Shown piece by piece: positions 46,823 through 57,500 of a DNA stretch of 64,000 nt. A program made the position numbers and the translations under genes. The DNA lies in assembly GCA_021608145.1 (NCBI GenBank), contig JAKIHM010000001.1:342051-406050 (forward strand), written 5' to 3'. This DNA is from Thermovorax subterraneus. Its GTDB lineage: Bacteria > Bacillota > Thermosediminibacteria > Thermosediminibacterales > Thermosediminibacteraceae. The notes beneath the pieces are model-generated. The model saw only the letters and a list, made by a program, of their open reading frames with translations, did not search any database and was not told the DNA's origin. Each line of letters begins with the position of its first letter. Positions within the stretch are counted from its first letter, which is position 1.

Positions 46823-48604
46823 ATGATACAAATGTTGTCGGCGGTGAAGGAAATAGGCAGGTTGGTAATAGAGAGGGAAGGGAGACAGCCTTTGGAGGTA
46901 CTCGTCGAGGATCCTAACTCAAATGGAAATTATAAGAAAGTTATAGCGATAGTCTTTGAAAAATTAAATAAGGAAATAAAATTTTGCGGAGTTGAACTTG
47001 AAGATTATGAAAGTAGCAAGATAATGAAATATCTCTATCGAAGCGGAGCGGCAAATGGAGCCGATCTTACACCTTCAGCAAAGCTTGCGAAGGATCCGAC
47101 GGGCACTTTTGACAGGAAGATTTTGGGTTGGTTTGCTATCTTAGATAAAAGAGATATAAAAATTACCGGTGAAGAAAGGGAATTTTTAGCAAGCATTAGA
47201 GAACAGCTTGAAAAGAATGCAGAAACCATAAAAAATGAAATTTATAGGATTAGGGATGAGATACCGGGGAAAACTGGAATATTCATTACTCTGAAAATAA
47301 AGGAAGGAAACAAGACAAGTTATATAGGGGATTTTGAGGTATTCAAAAAACTACTAATATATCAGGTGAACGAAAAGGACAAAAGATGTGCTGCTTCGGA
47401 TAAGGTCTGTTCGATATGTGGCGAAAAGAAGCCTGTTGTGATAGGAAACCTGAACACCTACGCGTTTTATACCCTCGACAAACCAGGATATATAACCGGC
47501 GGTTTTAGAGAAGACGAGGCGTGGAAAAATTTCCCCGTATGTTTTGACTGCAAGCTTGCTTTGGAAGAAGGCAAGAAGTACGTTGAGCAGTATCTGAGCT
47601 TCAGTTTTTGCGGCATAAGGTATTATTTGATACCGAAGTTTATAGTTGGGGTTGAAAATGTTTCGGAGGACATACTCGATATTTTCAGGAGCTCCTCGAA
47701 GTTAATTTCTCTGAGAAGTAGAGTGATCAAAAGCATTACACGAGATGAAGAAGATATTTTGTATTATCTCAAAGATGTGAAAGACGTCATAACGGTGAAT
47801 TTCCTGTTTTTGCAGAAAATGAATGCGGCGGAGAGGATCCTGCTTTTGATTGAGGATGTATTTCCTTCCCGTATCAGAAAGATATTTGATACTAAAGAGT
47901 GCATTGATGAAATTTTTCAGGACGATTTTACATTCGGTACAGTTAGAAGCTTCTTCTCAAAATCAGATCCGAATAAGAGAAACTACGACCTTGACGGGTA
48001 TTTTCTGGATATTGTTGACAGGATATTTAAAAATCGGCCGGTGAGCTACCATTTTTTATTGCAGTTTATGATGAAGAAAATAAGGAGCGAATTCGTAAAT
48101 GATAACAATTTTTACCGGGCTGTGAGAGATGGCCTGATGGTTTTGATTTTTTTGGAAAAATTAAAGCTGATAAAAATGGAGGAGAAAAGTATGGAGGAAA
48201 GGTTATTCGACGATTTGTTTAAAAAATACGGTTCTGCGTTTGAAACCCCTGTAAAAAGAGGACTCTTCCTTTTGGGAGCTCTTGCAGAACTATTACTTAG
48301 AAAACAATTTAAAGAAAGGGGAGCTAAGCCTTTTATCAAAAGCCTTAAGAGCTTGAAGATGGACGAGAAAGATTTCAAAGCGCTTTTGCCCAAAATCCAG
48401 AATAAGCTCGAAGAGTACGATTCATTTGACAAGGGGAAGAGGATGCTGGCGAAGGAGATATCGCATTATCTTCTTTCTGAAAAGGAAGGCTGGAATATGT
48501 CGGTTGATGAAATGAATTTTTACTTTGCTGCCGGCATGAATTTGGTAGATGAGGTTGCAAAGATAATTTATCCGGAGGAAAAACCGGAAGAAATATCAGT
48601 TTAG
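46823..48604 (+). CDS. cas8b: Type I-B Cascade large subunit Cas8b (Csh1/TM1802 family)
   Basis: 593-residue large subunit, first gene of the cas operon. A zinc-ribbon-like pair of motifs CSICGEK (196-199) and CFDCKLA (240-243) flanks the family stretch GNLNTYAFYTLDKPGYITGG. GGTGGAGG precedes the ATG. It should recognise the PAM and recruit Cas3. The class is chosen from this zinc motif and the I-B gene order 8b-7-5-3-4-1-2. Confidence 0.9.
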   Translation: MIQMLSAVKEIGRLVIEREGRQPLEVLVEDPNSNGNYKKVIAIVFEKLNKEIKFCGVELEDYESSKIMKYLYRSGAANGADLTPSAKLAKDPTGTFDRKILGWFAILDKRDIKITGEEREFLASIREQLEKNAETIKNEIYRIRDEIPGKTGIFITLKIKEGNKTSYIGDFEVFKKLLIYQVNEKDKRCAASDKVCSICGEKKPVVIGNLNTYAFYTLDKPGYITGGFREDEAWKNFPVCFDCKLALEEGKKYVEQYLSFSFCGIRYYLIPKFIVGVENVSEDILDIFRSSSKLISLRSRVIKSITRDEEDILYYLKDVKDVITVNFLFLQKMNAAERILLLIEDVFPSRIRKIFDTKECIDEIFQDDFTFGTVRSFFSKSDPNKRNYDLDGYFLDIVDRIFKNRPVSYHFLLQFMMKKIRSEFVNDNNFYRAVRDGLMVLIFLEKLKLIKMEEKSMEERLFDDLFKKYGSAFETPVKRGLFLLGALAELLLRKQFKERGAKPFIKSLKSLKMDEKDFKALLPKIQNKLEEYDSFDKGKRMLAKEISHYLLSEKEGWNMSVDEMNFYFAAGMNLVDEVAKIIYPEEKPEEISV

Positions 48605-48636
48605 CAATAAAAATTTGTTAGGGAGGTATATTTAAA

Positions 48637-49545
48637 ATGGCGTGCATAAAAAACAGGTCGGAAATACTTTTTCTTTATGATGTAACGGATGCTAATCCAA
48701 ACGGAGATCCTGTCGATGAGAACAAACCGAGGATAGATGAGGAAACAGGGGTAAATATAGTAACCGATGTCCGCTTGAAGAGGACTGTTAGGGATTATCT
48801 TTATTATTACAAGAACCTGGATGTATTCGTTTTGGAATTGAGGGACGATAAGGGCAATTTGAAGACGAAAGAAGACAGGCTGGCTGATTTCAAAGACAAC
48901 GAAGAGATTATAAAGAAGTGCATCGACGTGAGGCTTTTTGGTGCTACTACAGCAGTGAAGGATAAGACGATGACCCTGACGGGCCCCGTCCAGTTCAAAT
49001 ACGGCAGGTCTCTGCACAGAGTAAATGTCATGTACGTAAAAGGCACAACTGTAATGCCCTCAGGGCAGGACAAAAAACAGGGGACCTTTACAGAAAAATA
49101 CATCCTTCCATATTCGCTTATAGCGTTTTACGGTATCGTCAATGAAAATGCTGCGGCAAATCAGGGGATTGACCTAACGGAAGAGGATGTTATGTACCTC
49201 CTGGAAGGGCTTTGGAACGGGACGAAAAACCTCATGTCAACTTCAAAAGCCGGCCAGATGCCGCGTTTACTGCTTCAAGTAGTATATAAGGAGAAAAATT
49301 TCCATATAGGAGAGCTGGATAAGAGGATAAAATTTGTCAGTGAAAAGAACGATGAAGAGATAAGGGATATAAAAGATGGCGTGCTCGATATAACAGAGCT
49401 GGTTGGTGCGCTGAATAGACACAAGGATACGATAGATAGAATTAATTATAAAGTTGATGAACGGCTGGTTCTATCAATGGAAGGGAAGGCAATATCCATA
49501 AAAGAAGCATTGAGCGGTTTTGATTTGAACGAACTATCATTTTAA
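48637..49545 (+). CDS. cas7: Cascade backbone subunit Cas7 (Csh2 type)
   Basis: 302-residue RAMP-fold backbone protein. The hallmark N-terminus DVTDANPNGDPVDENKPRID, followed by NIVTDVRLKRTVRDYL, is typical of Csh2/Cas7. GPVQFKYGRSLHRV is also family-like. GGGAGG precedes the ATG, 32 bases after cas8b. It coats the crRNA spacer in Cascade. Confidence 0.95.
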   Translation: MACIKNRSEILFLYDVTDANPNGDPVDENKPRIDEETGVNIVTDVRLKRTVRDYLYYYKNLDVFVLELRDDKGNLKTKEDRLADFKDNEEIIKKCIDVRLFGATTAVKDKTMTLTGPVQFKYGRSLHRVNVMYVKGTTVMPSGQDKKQGTFTEKYILPYSLIAFYGIVNENAAANQGIDLTEEDVMYLLEGLWNGTKNLMSTSKAGQMPRLLLQVVYKEKNFHIGELDKRIKFVSEKNDEEIRDIKDGVLDITELVGALNRHKDTIDRINYKVDERLVLSMEGKAISIKEALSGFDLNELSF

Positions 49546-49559
49546 GGGGAATTGTTGTC

Positions 49560-50276
49560 ATGAAGGTAATTGTCTTTGACGTTTTCGGGGATTTTGCCCA
49601 CTTTAAAAAATTTTATACTACATCATCGCCTCTGACGTTTTCTTTTCCTCCTCCGCCCACAGTCAGAGGGATGCTTGGAGCTATAGCTGGTATCGATAAA
49701 AAAGAATATCTTGATTGCTTTTCCCATAAAAAGTGCAGAGTTGCTGTTAGAATTCTCTCTCCTGTAAAAAAGATAAGGATGGGTATAAATCACGTAAATA
49801 CAAAGGGGAATTTCTGGATTCCGGTAAAGAAGGGAACTCACGAGGCTAGGACTCAAATACGCACGGAATTTTTGAAAAATCCGTCTTACAGGTTTTATGT
49901 GCACCATGAAGATGCGGATATTTTTAGAAAGCTTATTGAAAATATAAAATCTCACAAAACCGTTTATACGCTTTCATTGGGCCTTAGCGAGCTCTTGGCA
50001 GATTTTAGGTATGTGGGGATGTTTGATTTTGTCGAGCGCTTTAAAGAAGAAGGGGAAATAGTAACGGTAATACCGGTTAATGCACTGGAGGATTACGGGA
50101 TGGTGTTCGAAGAAGGAAAGCAGTATTTTAAAGAGAGGATACCCGTCGAAATGACCTCCGAGCGCGTAGTGGAAAGATACGAAGATGTAATTTTCGAAGT
50201 CCAAGGCAAATCGATCCGTGCATGCACCCGTGTTTGCTGGGAGGCTGAAAATGGTGAACGAATCGTCTTTTTCTGA
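49560..50276 (+). CDS. cas5: Cascade subunit Cas5 (Cas5h type)
   Basis: 238-residue RAMP protein. The Cas5 N-terminus is FDVFGDFAHFKKFYTT, with the glycine-containing stretch SPLTFSFPPPPTVRGMLGAI that is diagnostic of Cas5. It caps the 5' tag of the crRNA. Its last 26 bases overlap the cas3 start. Confidence 0.93.
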   Translation: MKVIVFDVFGDFAHFKKFYTTSSPLTFSFPPPPTVRGMLGAIAGIDKKEYLDCFSHKKCRVAVRILSPVKKIRMGINHVNTKGNFWIPVKKGTHEARTQIRTEFLKNPSYRFYVHHEDADIFRKLIENIKSHKTVYTLSLGLSELLADFRYVGMFDFVERFKEEGEIVTVIPVNALEDYGMVFEEGKQYFKERIPVEMTSERVVERYEDVIFEVQGKSIRACTRVCWEAENGERIVFF

Positions 50277-52629
50277 ATTATATTCGCATCCGGGGAAGCC
50301 TTTGGAAGAACACCTCATAAATGTTGCTTATTTGGCGGAAAAGAATCTCAAGCAGTGTCCTTCGGATATTTTTAAAGAAATTGAAAGAGATCTTTTGTTT
50401 AAGATTGTTCAGATTTCTGCTCTTTGCCATGATATTGGAAAAGCCACGAGTTATTTTCAAACTTATCTTTTTGCCTCAGAGGAGAAAAGAGCGAAGCTGA
50501 AAGCTATGAAAGAGTGTAACCATGGTTTGCTCTCGGCTGTCGCTACTTTTTTTGTAACGAAAAATGAATTGGAGAATAGAAAAGACATAAAAGGCGGTGA
50601 TTATGCATACTATTTACCTTTTGCTGCTTTTTTGGCGGTAAAGAAACATCATGGCGATTTTGAAGATGTGCTCGATGAAGTGACAGTTGAAGAAAAGGAT
50701 ATAGAGGTTTTGCTGAAACAGGTAGACAGCATAGAAAAGCGGAAGTTAGAAATTCTCAGTGCAAGGTTAGAAGGTGCAGGACTTGGTCAGAAAATAACAG
50801 CAGATCTTCTTAGAGGATGGGTACAATCTCTGCCGAATGAACTGGGGGTGATCAGAAGGAAGTTAAGAAGGCTGGGGCAACAACAAAGCATCAACCCATA
50901 TCTTTTGACAAATTTCATATTTTCATTACTTATTGATGCTGATAAAAGCGAAGTTACGACGGGCAGAATCATAGAGAGAACTGATGGAAAGCTCGATTAT
51001 TATCTTGTTGATAGATACAAGAGTGCGATGAATGCTGAAGATTCCTATCTGAACAGATTGCGGGAAAAGGCATATCAAGAAGTCCTCGAAAAAGACCTGA
51101 ATTTGGGCAGCAGGCTGATATCTATTAATCTACCGACAGGGCTCGGAAAAACCCTCACAGCGCTAGCTTTTGCGCTGAAATTGAGAAAAGAAATATTAAG
51201 CGAAAGAGGATATATACCCCGAATTATATACTGCCTGCCCTTCCTGAGCATTATAGAACAAAATGCGGAGCAGATTGAAAAAGTTCTCAGAGAAAATGGT
51301 TTTGAAGTTGATACCAGTTTGCTGTTAAAGCACCATCACCTTTCGGAAGTGTATTACAAAAAAGAAGAAATAGAGTTCGAGCCAGATCATGCGAAAATAC
51401 TCATCGAAGGCTGGAATTCTGAAATTATCGTTACGACTTTTGTACAACTGTTTTATACACTTTTTTCAAACAAAAACAAAAACCTCAGAAAATTTCACCG
51501 ACTGGCGGGGAGCATAATCATTCTTGATGAAGTCCAATCAATTCCATCTAATTACTGGCTCCTGGTGAGGGAGTTTTTGAAAGAACTGACGGAACAACTT
51601 AATTGTTACGTCGTATTTGTCACAGCTACAGAACCTCTTATTTTTTCTAGAAATGAAATGATTCCTTTGGTTGACAGGAATTTCTATTTCGAGAAGATGG
51701 AAAGGGTAATTGTAAGGCCTCGGCTGGAAAAAGACATGACCCTTGAAGAGTTTGCGGAAAGTCTGGATATAGAGGGCGGAAAGAGTTACCTTTTTATACT
51801 TAATACGATAAATTCGGCAAGGAACTTTTACAACTTGCTTAAGGAAAGGGTCGGGAATGAAGAGGTGATCTACCTTTCGGCGCATGTCGTTCCCTATGAA
51901 AGGTTATGCAGGATAAAAAAGATGAAGGAAAGGAAGGTTAAATTTGCGGTTACTACCCAGGTAGTGGAAGCCGGTGTAGATATAGACTTTGACGTTGTCT
52001 ACAGAGATTTAGCGCCTCTTGATTCGATAAATCAAGCTGCCGGAAGGTGCAACAGGAACTGGTCGGGTAAAGGGGAGGTAATCGTAGTTTCGCTAAAGGA
52101 TGAAAGAAGGCTCTATTCGTCGTACATATACGATTCAGTGCTCTTAGATATAACGCGAAAAATCTTGGAGAGATACAAGGTAATAGAAGAGAAAGAATTT
52201 CTAAAAATTATAGAAGATTATTACGGGGAAGTTCAGCAGAGAAAGTCTAGTGATAAATCCAGGGAGCTTTTGGAGGCAGTATATAAAATGAAGTATGACA
52301 GCACGGATGAAACAGCGGGTATAGCGGATTTTAAATTGATCGAAGAAGACTATCCTAGATTGGATGCCTTTGTCGAATTAAATGAAGAGGCTAAGGAGAT
52401 ATGGAAGAATTACGTCGGTATAAAAGAAATAAAAAATTTGCTAGAAAGAAGACGAGAATTCGACAAAATAAAGGCTGATTTTTACAAGTATAACGTGTCA
52501 ATTCCCCTCAAGACAGATAACCTTCCGCCGGAGGTAGCTGGATTCCGGTATGTTGGCAACAATGTGCTCCGAGAATACTATGACGAAAATACCGGATTTA
52601 TATGCAAAGGGGTGGTAGCCTTGTGGTAA
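50251..52629 (+). CDS. cas3: CRISPR nuclease-helicase Cas3 (HD fused to DExH helicase)
   Basis: 792-residue Cas3. The N-terminal HD nuclease has LCHDIGKATSYF with His60-Asp61. Helicase motif I PTGLGKT starts at 295, motif II LDEVQSIP at Asp426, and motifs V/VI VVEAGVDIDFD and AAGRCNRN near 598. The ATG at 50251 has GGGAGG upstream and overlaps cas5. It degrades the target DNA strand after recruitment by Cascade. All catalytic motifs are present. Confidence 0.96.
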   Translation: MVNESSFSELYSHPGKPLEEHLINVAYLAEKNLKQCPSDIFKEIERDLLFKIVQISALCHDIGKATSYFQTYLFASEEKRAKLKAMKECNHGLLSAVATFFVTKNELENRKDIKGGDYAYYLPFAAFLAVKKHHGDFEDVLDEVTVEEKDIEVLLKQVDSIEKRKLEILSARLEGAGLGQKITADLLRGWVQSLPNELGVIRRKLRRLGQQQSINPYLLTNFIFSLLIDADKSEVTTGRIIERTDGKLDYYLVDRYKSAMNAEDSYLNRLREKAYQEVLEKDLNLGSRLISINLPTGLGKTLTALAFALKLRKEILSERGYIPRIIYCLPFLSIIEQNAEQIEKVLRENGFEVDTSLLLKHHHLSEVYYKKEEIEFEPDHAKILIEGWNSEIIVTTFVQLFYTLFSNKNKNLRKFHRLAGSIIILDEVQSIPSNYWLLVREFLKELTEQLNCYVVFVTATEPLIFSRNEMIPLVDRNFYFEKMERVIVRPRLEKDMTLEEFAESLDIEGGKSYLFILNTINSARNFYNLLKERVGNEEVIYLSAHVVPYERLCRIKKMKERKVKFAVTTQVVEAGVDIDFDVVYRDLAPLDSINQAAGRCNRNWSGKGEVIVVSLKDERRLYSSYIYDSVLLDITRKILERYKVIEEKEFLKIIEDYYGEVQQRKSSDKSRELLEAVYKMKYDSTDETAGIADFKLIEEDYPRLDAFVELNEEAKEIWKNYVGIKEIKNLLERRREFDKIKADFYKYNVSIPLKTDNLPPEVAGFRYVGNNVLREYYDENTGFICKGVVALW

Positions 52630-53120
52630 TGCTAATAAACGGCACTTTAATTCAGAGCTATACAATTTGCAAAAGGCAGACCTGGCTTATGGCACATCAG
52701 ATAATACCCGATCAAGAACATCCTTACATAGAGATAGGCCGTTTAATAGATGAAGAAAGTTACGGGAGAGACAGGAAGAAAATCAATTTTGAAAATGTAG
52801 TTATTGATCTTATCAGGTCCGATGGAGAAGATATAGTCGTCGGAGAAGTCAAGAAAAGTTCCAAAGCTAAGGATAGTGCCAGGCTTCAACTGGCCTTTTA
52901 TCTGTATAAGTTAAAGGAAAAAGGCATAAAAGCAAAAGGTTTGCTTCTTTTTCCAGACGAAAGGAAAAAGCTAGCGGTTGAACTTACTCCGGAGTTAGAA
53001 GAAGACCTTGAAAAGATTTTTAGGGATATAGAGAAGATTGTTTTAAAAGAAAATCCTCCACCCTTTAAAAAAATAGGGTATTGTAAAAACTGCGGGTACA
53101 GGGAGTTTTGTATGTCATGA
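52629..53120 (+). CDS. cas4: Cas4 RecB-like exonuclease
   Basis: 163-residue Cas4. The N-terminal cysteine is in YTICKRQTWLM and three C-terminal cysteines are in YCKNCGYREFC, for the iron-sulfur cluster. The RecB-type nuclease motif is VVGEVKKSSK. The start ATG overlaps the cas3 stop (TAATG). It trims prespacers and defines PAM-side ends during adaptation with Cas1-Cas2. Confidence 0.95.
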   Translation: MLINGTLIQSYTICKRQTWLMAHQIIPDQEHPYIEIGRLIDEESYGRDRKKINFENVVIDLIRSDGEDIVVGEVKKSSKAKDSARLQLAFYLYKLKEKGIKAKGLLLFPDERKKLAVELTPELEEDLEKIFRDIEKIVLKENPPPFKKIGYCKNCGYREFCMS

Positions 53121-54109
53121 GAAAGCCGATTTATATTTTTTCAAGCGGAGAACTGAAGAGAAAAGATAATACTATTTATTTTGAAAATGAAGAAGGCCAA
53201 AAATTCATTCCAGTAGAAAATACGAGCGAGATATATGTCTTCGGTGAAGTCAATGTTAACAAGCGCTTTCTAGAATTTTTGACGCAGTCGGGAATTATCC
53301 TGCATTTCTTTAATCGATATGATTATTATGTGGGCACCTTCTATCCTAGAGAACATTTGAATTCCGGTTACGTGATATTGAAACAGGCTCAGCACTACCT
53401 TGATCCGGAGAAAAGGCTGAAGATAGCAAGAGAGTTCGTCGTTGGGGCATCGAAAAACATCCAGCAGGTAATCAGGTATTACATGAACCGTGGAAAGCAG
53501 CTTTCGGAAGTAGATGATGCTATTAAAAAACTTGATGAGAAAATAGAAAAGTGTTTGAATATAGAAGAACTCATGGCTGTTGAAGGCAATATCAGGGACA
53601 GCTATTACAGAGCTTTTGACGTAATTTTAGGGAAACAAGAATTTAGCTTTGACCACAGGAGCAGGAGACCGCCAGAAAATTATCTAAATACGTTGATAAG
53701 TTTCGGAAATTCTCTTTTGTACACAGTAGCACTAAGTGAGATATATAAAACTCATCTAGATCCGCGCATAGGATTTCTGCATGCGACTAATTTCAGAAGG
53801 TTTACATTAAATCTGGATGTTTCGGAAGTATTTAAGCCCATAATCGTTGACAGGGTAATATTTACCCTGGTAGGGAAGAATATGATAACAAAGGAACATT
53901 TCGAAAAAAGCATGCATGGGATTGTACTAAAAGAAAACGGCATGAAAATATTTGTAGAAGAATTGGAAAATAAATTGTCAACAACATTTAACCACAGTAG
54001 ATTGGGTAAAAATGTCTCTTACCGCCGACTTATAAGGTTGGAGCTATATAAACTGGAAAAACATTTAATTGGTGAGGAAGAGTATAAAGCATTTGTTGCT
54101 AAATGGTAG
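53117..54109 (+). CDS. cas1: CRISPR integrase Cas1 (type I-B)
   Basis: 330-residue integrase starting MRKPIYIFSSGEL, with ATGA overlapping the cas4 stop. The metal-binding Glu is in MAVEGNIRDSYYRAF. The conserved His lies in GFLHATNFRRFTLNLDVSE and is followed by FKPIIVDRVIF. It integrates new spacers with Cas2. The in-frame TTG at 53108 is a less likely start. Confidence 0.97.
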   Translation: MRKPIYIFSSGELKRKDNTIYFENEEGQKFIPVENTSEIYVFGEVNVNKRFLEFLTQSGIILHFFNRYDYYVGTFYPREHLNSGYVILKQAQHYLDPEKRLKIAREFVVGASKNIQQVIRYYMNRGKQLSEVDDAIKKLDEKIEKCLNIEELMAVEGNIRDSYYRAFDVILGKQEFSFDHRSRRPPENYLNTLISFGNSLLYTVALSEIYKTHLDPRIGFLHATNFRRFTLNLDVSEVFKPIIVDRVIFTLVGKNMITKEHFEKSMHGIVLKENGMKIFVEELENKLSTTFNHSRLGKNVSYRRLIRLELYKLEKHLIGEEEYKAFVAKW

Positions 54110-54148
54110 GTAATTTCAAAAAAAAATATACGGATATAGGAGTGGATT

Positions 54149-54412
54149 ATGTTTTTGATTTTAGTATATGATGTTGGAGAAAAGAGAGTAGGAAAAGTAT
54201 TGAAAATTTGCAGGAAGTATCTTAATTGGGTGCAGAATTCCGTCCTTGAAGGTGAAATAACTGAAGCAGCCATGAGGAAATTAAAACTTGAGCTTAAAAG
54301 GGCTATAGATGAAAAAGAGGATTCGGTAATTTTCTATATCTTGCGAACGACGAAATACTCTGAAAGAGAAATTTTAGGTGTAAAAAAAGGAGGAGATGAG
54401 ATGATCATTTAA
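54149..54412 (+). CDS. cas2: Cas2 adaptation protein
   Basis: 87-residue ferredoxin-fold protein with the conserved first strand FLILVYDVGEKRVGKVL and the motif NSVLEGEIT. It bridges two Cas1 dimers in spacer integration. It ends the cas operon. The array 2 leader hairpin begins only 3 bases after the stop. Confidence 0.96.
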   Translation: MFLILVYDVGEKRVGKVLKICRKYLNWVQNSVLEGEITEAAMRKLKLELKRAIDEKEDSVIFYILRTTKYSEREILGVKKGGDEMII

Positions 54413-54592
54413 GATGTCGTCGACCTCCAATAATGCAAAAACCCCCAGGGATCGACGACAGAGCAAAAATGCTAATAGTGATAGAATTTATGCGGGGTGA
54501 GAAGGATTTTATGTATTTTTGTCGAATTATTTATTGAAAATTAACTCAATCTGTTTTCTCTTTAAATCTTTTAATTTTTAACCATTTTACGG
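54413..54592 (+). promoter_or_regulatory. Leader of CRISPR array 2 with a GTCGAC hairpin
   Basis: 180 bases between cas2 and the first repeat. The inverted repeat TGTCGTCGA (54415-54423) / TCGACGACA (54452-54460) encloses a loop with AAAAACCCCCAGGG. An AT-rich stretch runs up to the array. It parallels the hairpin before array 1, but the sequence next to the first repeat differs. Confidence 0.65.
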
Positions 54593-57500
54593 GTTTTTAG
54601 CCTACCTATGAGGGATTGAAACCTTTTAAAGAAGAAATGCCCTTCGGGAATAAACCTACCGTTTTTAGCCTACCTATGAGGGATTGAAACCCCGGCAGAC
54701 CGCCTGGGCGGACGAGCTCCTGCAGGTTTTTAGCCTACCTATGAGGGATTGAAACCATTGTCCCAGTTTATGTCGGTCCAGGGGACGACACGTTTTTAGC
54801 CTACCTATGAGGGATTGAAACTGGGACAACGGGGCCTTCCCGCCCCAGGACCTTAAAGTTTTTAGCCTACCTATGAGGGATTGAAACTCTGCCACAATTC
54901 GGCCTTGTTACCGCCGATGATTAGTTTTTAGCCTACCTATGAGGGATTGAAACTCTTCATCCTCCCAACCTGGGCCTGGCTCCGGCTTTCGGTTTTTAGC
55001 CTACCTATGAGGGATTGAAACTTGACTCAGTTATGAAGATGCTCATGCTGAATAATAGTTTTTAGCCTACCTATGAGGGATTGAAACTATTCTGCTCCGT
55101 CTGTCCCACCCATTTGCTCATTAGTTTTTAGCCTACCTATGAGGGATTGAAACTTTTCTCCCATCTTTCATCATCGGAGTCCTCACCATGTTTTTAGCCT
55201 ACCTATGAGGGATTGAAACAGTCAAAGAACTCTTTTGACCTGTCTCCGAGATTTGGTTTTTAGCCTACCTATGAGGGATTGAAACGTACCTGAGGTAGCA
55301 TAACTTTAACCACTGCTTTCTGTTTTTAGCCTACCTATGAGGGATTGAAACTTACTGCTGCTCAATGTGTTCAAGGTCTTTCTAAGGGTTTTTAGCCTAC
55401 CTATGAGGGATTGAAACCTTGTTGTAACAACTGTGAAAGGATTGGTGGAAGGCGTTTTTAGCCTACCTATGAGGGATTGAAACTTGTTTTAGGGTTTTAG
55501 GAGAATCGGCATGGTGAGAGTTTTTAGCCTACCTATGAGGGATTGAAACTGTAGAAAATCCCATGCTTCCTTCATGCTACCCAAAGTTTTTAGCCTACCT
55601 ATGAGGGATTGAAACTAGAGGACATTATAAAAGCAGACTATGACGTTGTTAGTTTTTAGCCTACCTATGAGGGATTGAAACCCTGCCGGCTTCCAATAGT
55701 AGTCCGACGGCAAGATGCCGTTTTTAGCCTACCTATGAGGGATTGAAACCGGCTACAGTAGTGGACGGCGAATCGGTGGCGTAAGTTTTTAGCCTACCTA
55801 TGAGGGATTGAAACAGGAAGAATCCGCTTCATCAAGTTTTGCGAGATCACAGGTTTTTAGCCTACCTATGAGGGATTGAAACTTTTATAATACGCTTAAA
55901 CTTCTTTTTCTCCTGCTCAGTTTTTAGCCTACCTATGAGGGATTGAAACCCGTATTTTCGGCTTGAACTGCCGCAGCTTCCCAATAGTTTTTAGCCTACC
56001 TATGAGGGATTGAAACATATTCTCTTTTGGTATCCAAAACTTCGGCAATACAGTTTTTAGCCTACCTATGAGGGATTGAAACTAATCTCGATGGCTTCCG
56101 GGTATTTCTCCTTTTCTGGTTTTTAGCCTACCTATGAGGGATTGAAACGGGTATAGTAGCTTTCTCTAAGCTACTTTCTTTTTTAGTTTTTAGCCTACCT
56201 ATGAGGGATTGAAACGAGCCTGCACCGACTCAGAAAAAAGCCAAATCTAAAGTTTTTAGCCTACCTATGAGGGATTGAAACCGGTATGTGGTCGCCCATG
56301 AGCGTAGGGTAACCTGGGTTTTTAGCCTACCTATGAGGGATTGAAACATATGATAAATGACGGACTACAGACGACCGCCCAACTGTTTTTAGCCTACCTA
56401 TGAGGGATTGAAACAGGTGGTGTAGGGCATGAGCCTGTTGAATGTAATAAAAGTTTTTAGCCTACCTATGAGGGATTGAAACTCGAATATGCCAAAAAGC
56501 TGGAATAGACAAAAACTTGGTTTTTAGCCTACCTATGAGGGATTGAAACATGAGAACAAAAAGAAATACGAGCGATTCATCGAAAGTTTTTAGCCTACCT
56601 ATGAGGGATTGAAACTGAACCAGGAGGCATAATTGTATTCTTTGGAACAAAGTTTTTAGCCTACCTATGAGGGATTGAAACAATTTGCGTTCGCTGGGCC
56701 TTTCGTATAATCTAAATGTTTTTAGCCTACCTATGAGGGATTGAAACTGATATAGGCAATTTGCGATTGGCACACAAAAAAGCACGTTTTTAGCCTACCT
56801 ATGAGGGATTGAAACGCCTTCATACCTAATTCCCCCTCCAATTCCATTATAACGTTTTTAGCCTACCTATGAGGGATTGAAACTATTACAAAAGCCATGA
56901 AAGGGTGAATGAATTGGAAGGTTTTTAGCCTACCTATGAGGGATTGAAACAAGAAAAGCGAGCGGAGACCCCTTAATCCCCGCTCGGTTTTTAGCCTACC
57001 TATGAGGGATTGAAACTTCCTCGGATATATTACTATTCCCAGACATTTCTTGGTTTTTAGCCTACCTATGAGGGATTGAAACCAGAAGAAACAACACTAA
57101 CAAAGAAATCTATTATAGCGTTTTTAGCCTACCTATGAGGGATTGAAACGCTTGTATCCTCCATCGTAATCCATAGGGTATCTACGTTTTTAGCCTACCT
57201 ATGAGGGATTGAAACCGGGCTATCCCCTCACGAATAATCTCGCCATATTTTAGTTTTTAGCCTACCTATGAGGGATTGAAACTACCTTCGAGACTACAGC
57301 TACAGCCAAATCATCGAAGTTTTTAGCCTACCTATGAGGGATTGAAACTGCGGTATTTTGCAATCCTGCCAAGTCGGTGCATGGGTTTTTAGCCTACCTA
57401 TGAGGGATTGAAACTATTGTAGCCAAGAACTTGATGACGGAATGGTTTGCCCTGTTTTTAGCCTACCTATGAGGGATTGAAACAATGTAAGCAAAAGTGG

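Noticed and set aside
54674..56785. Minus-strand open frames in array 2 with repeated FQSLIGRLKT
   Set aside because: Repeat translation of CRISPR array 2, not a protein-coding gene.
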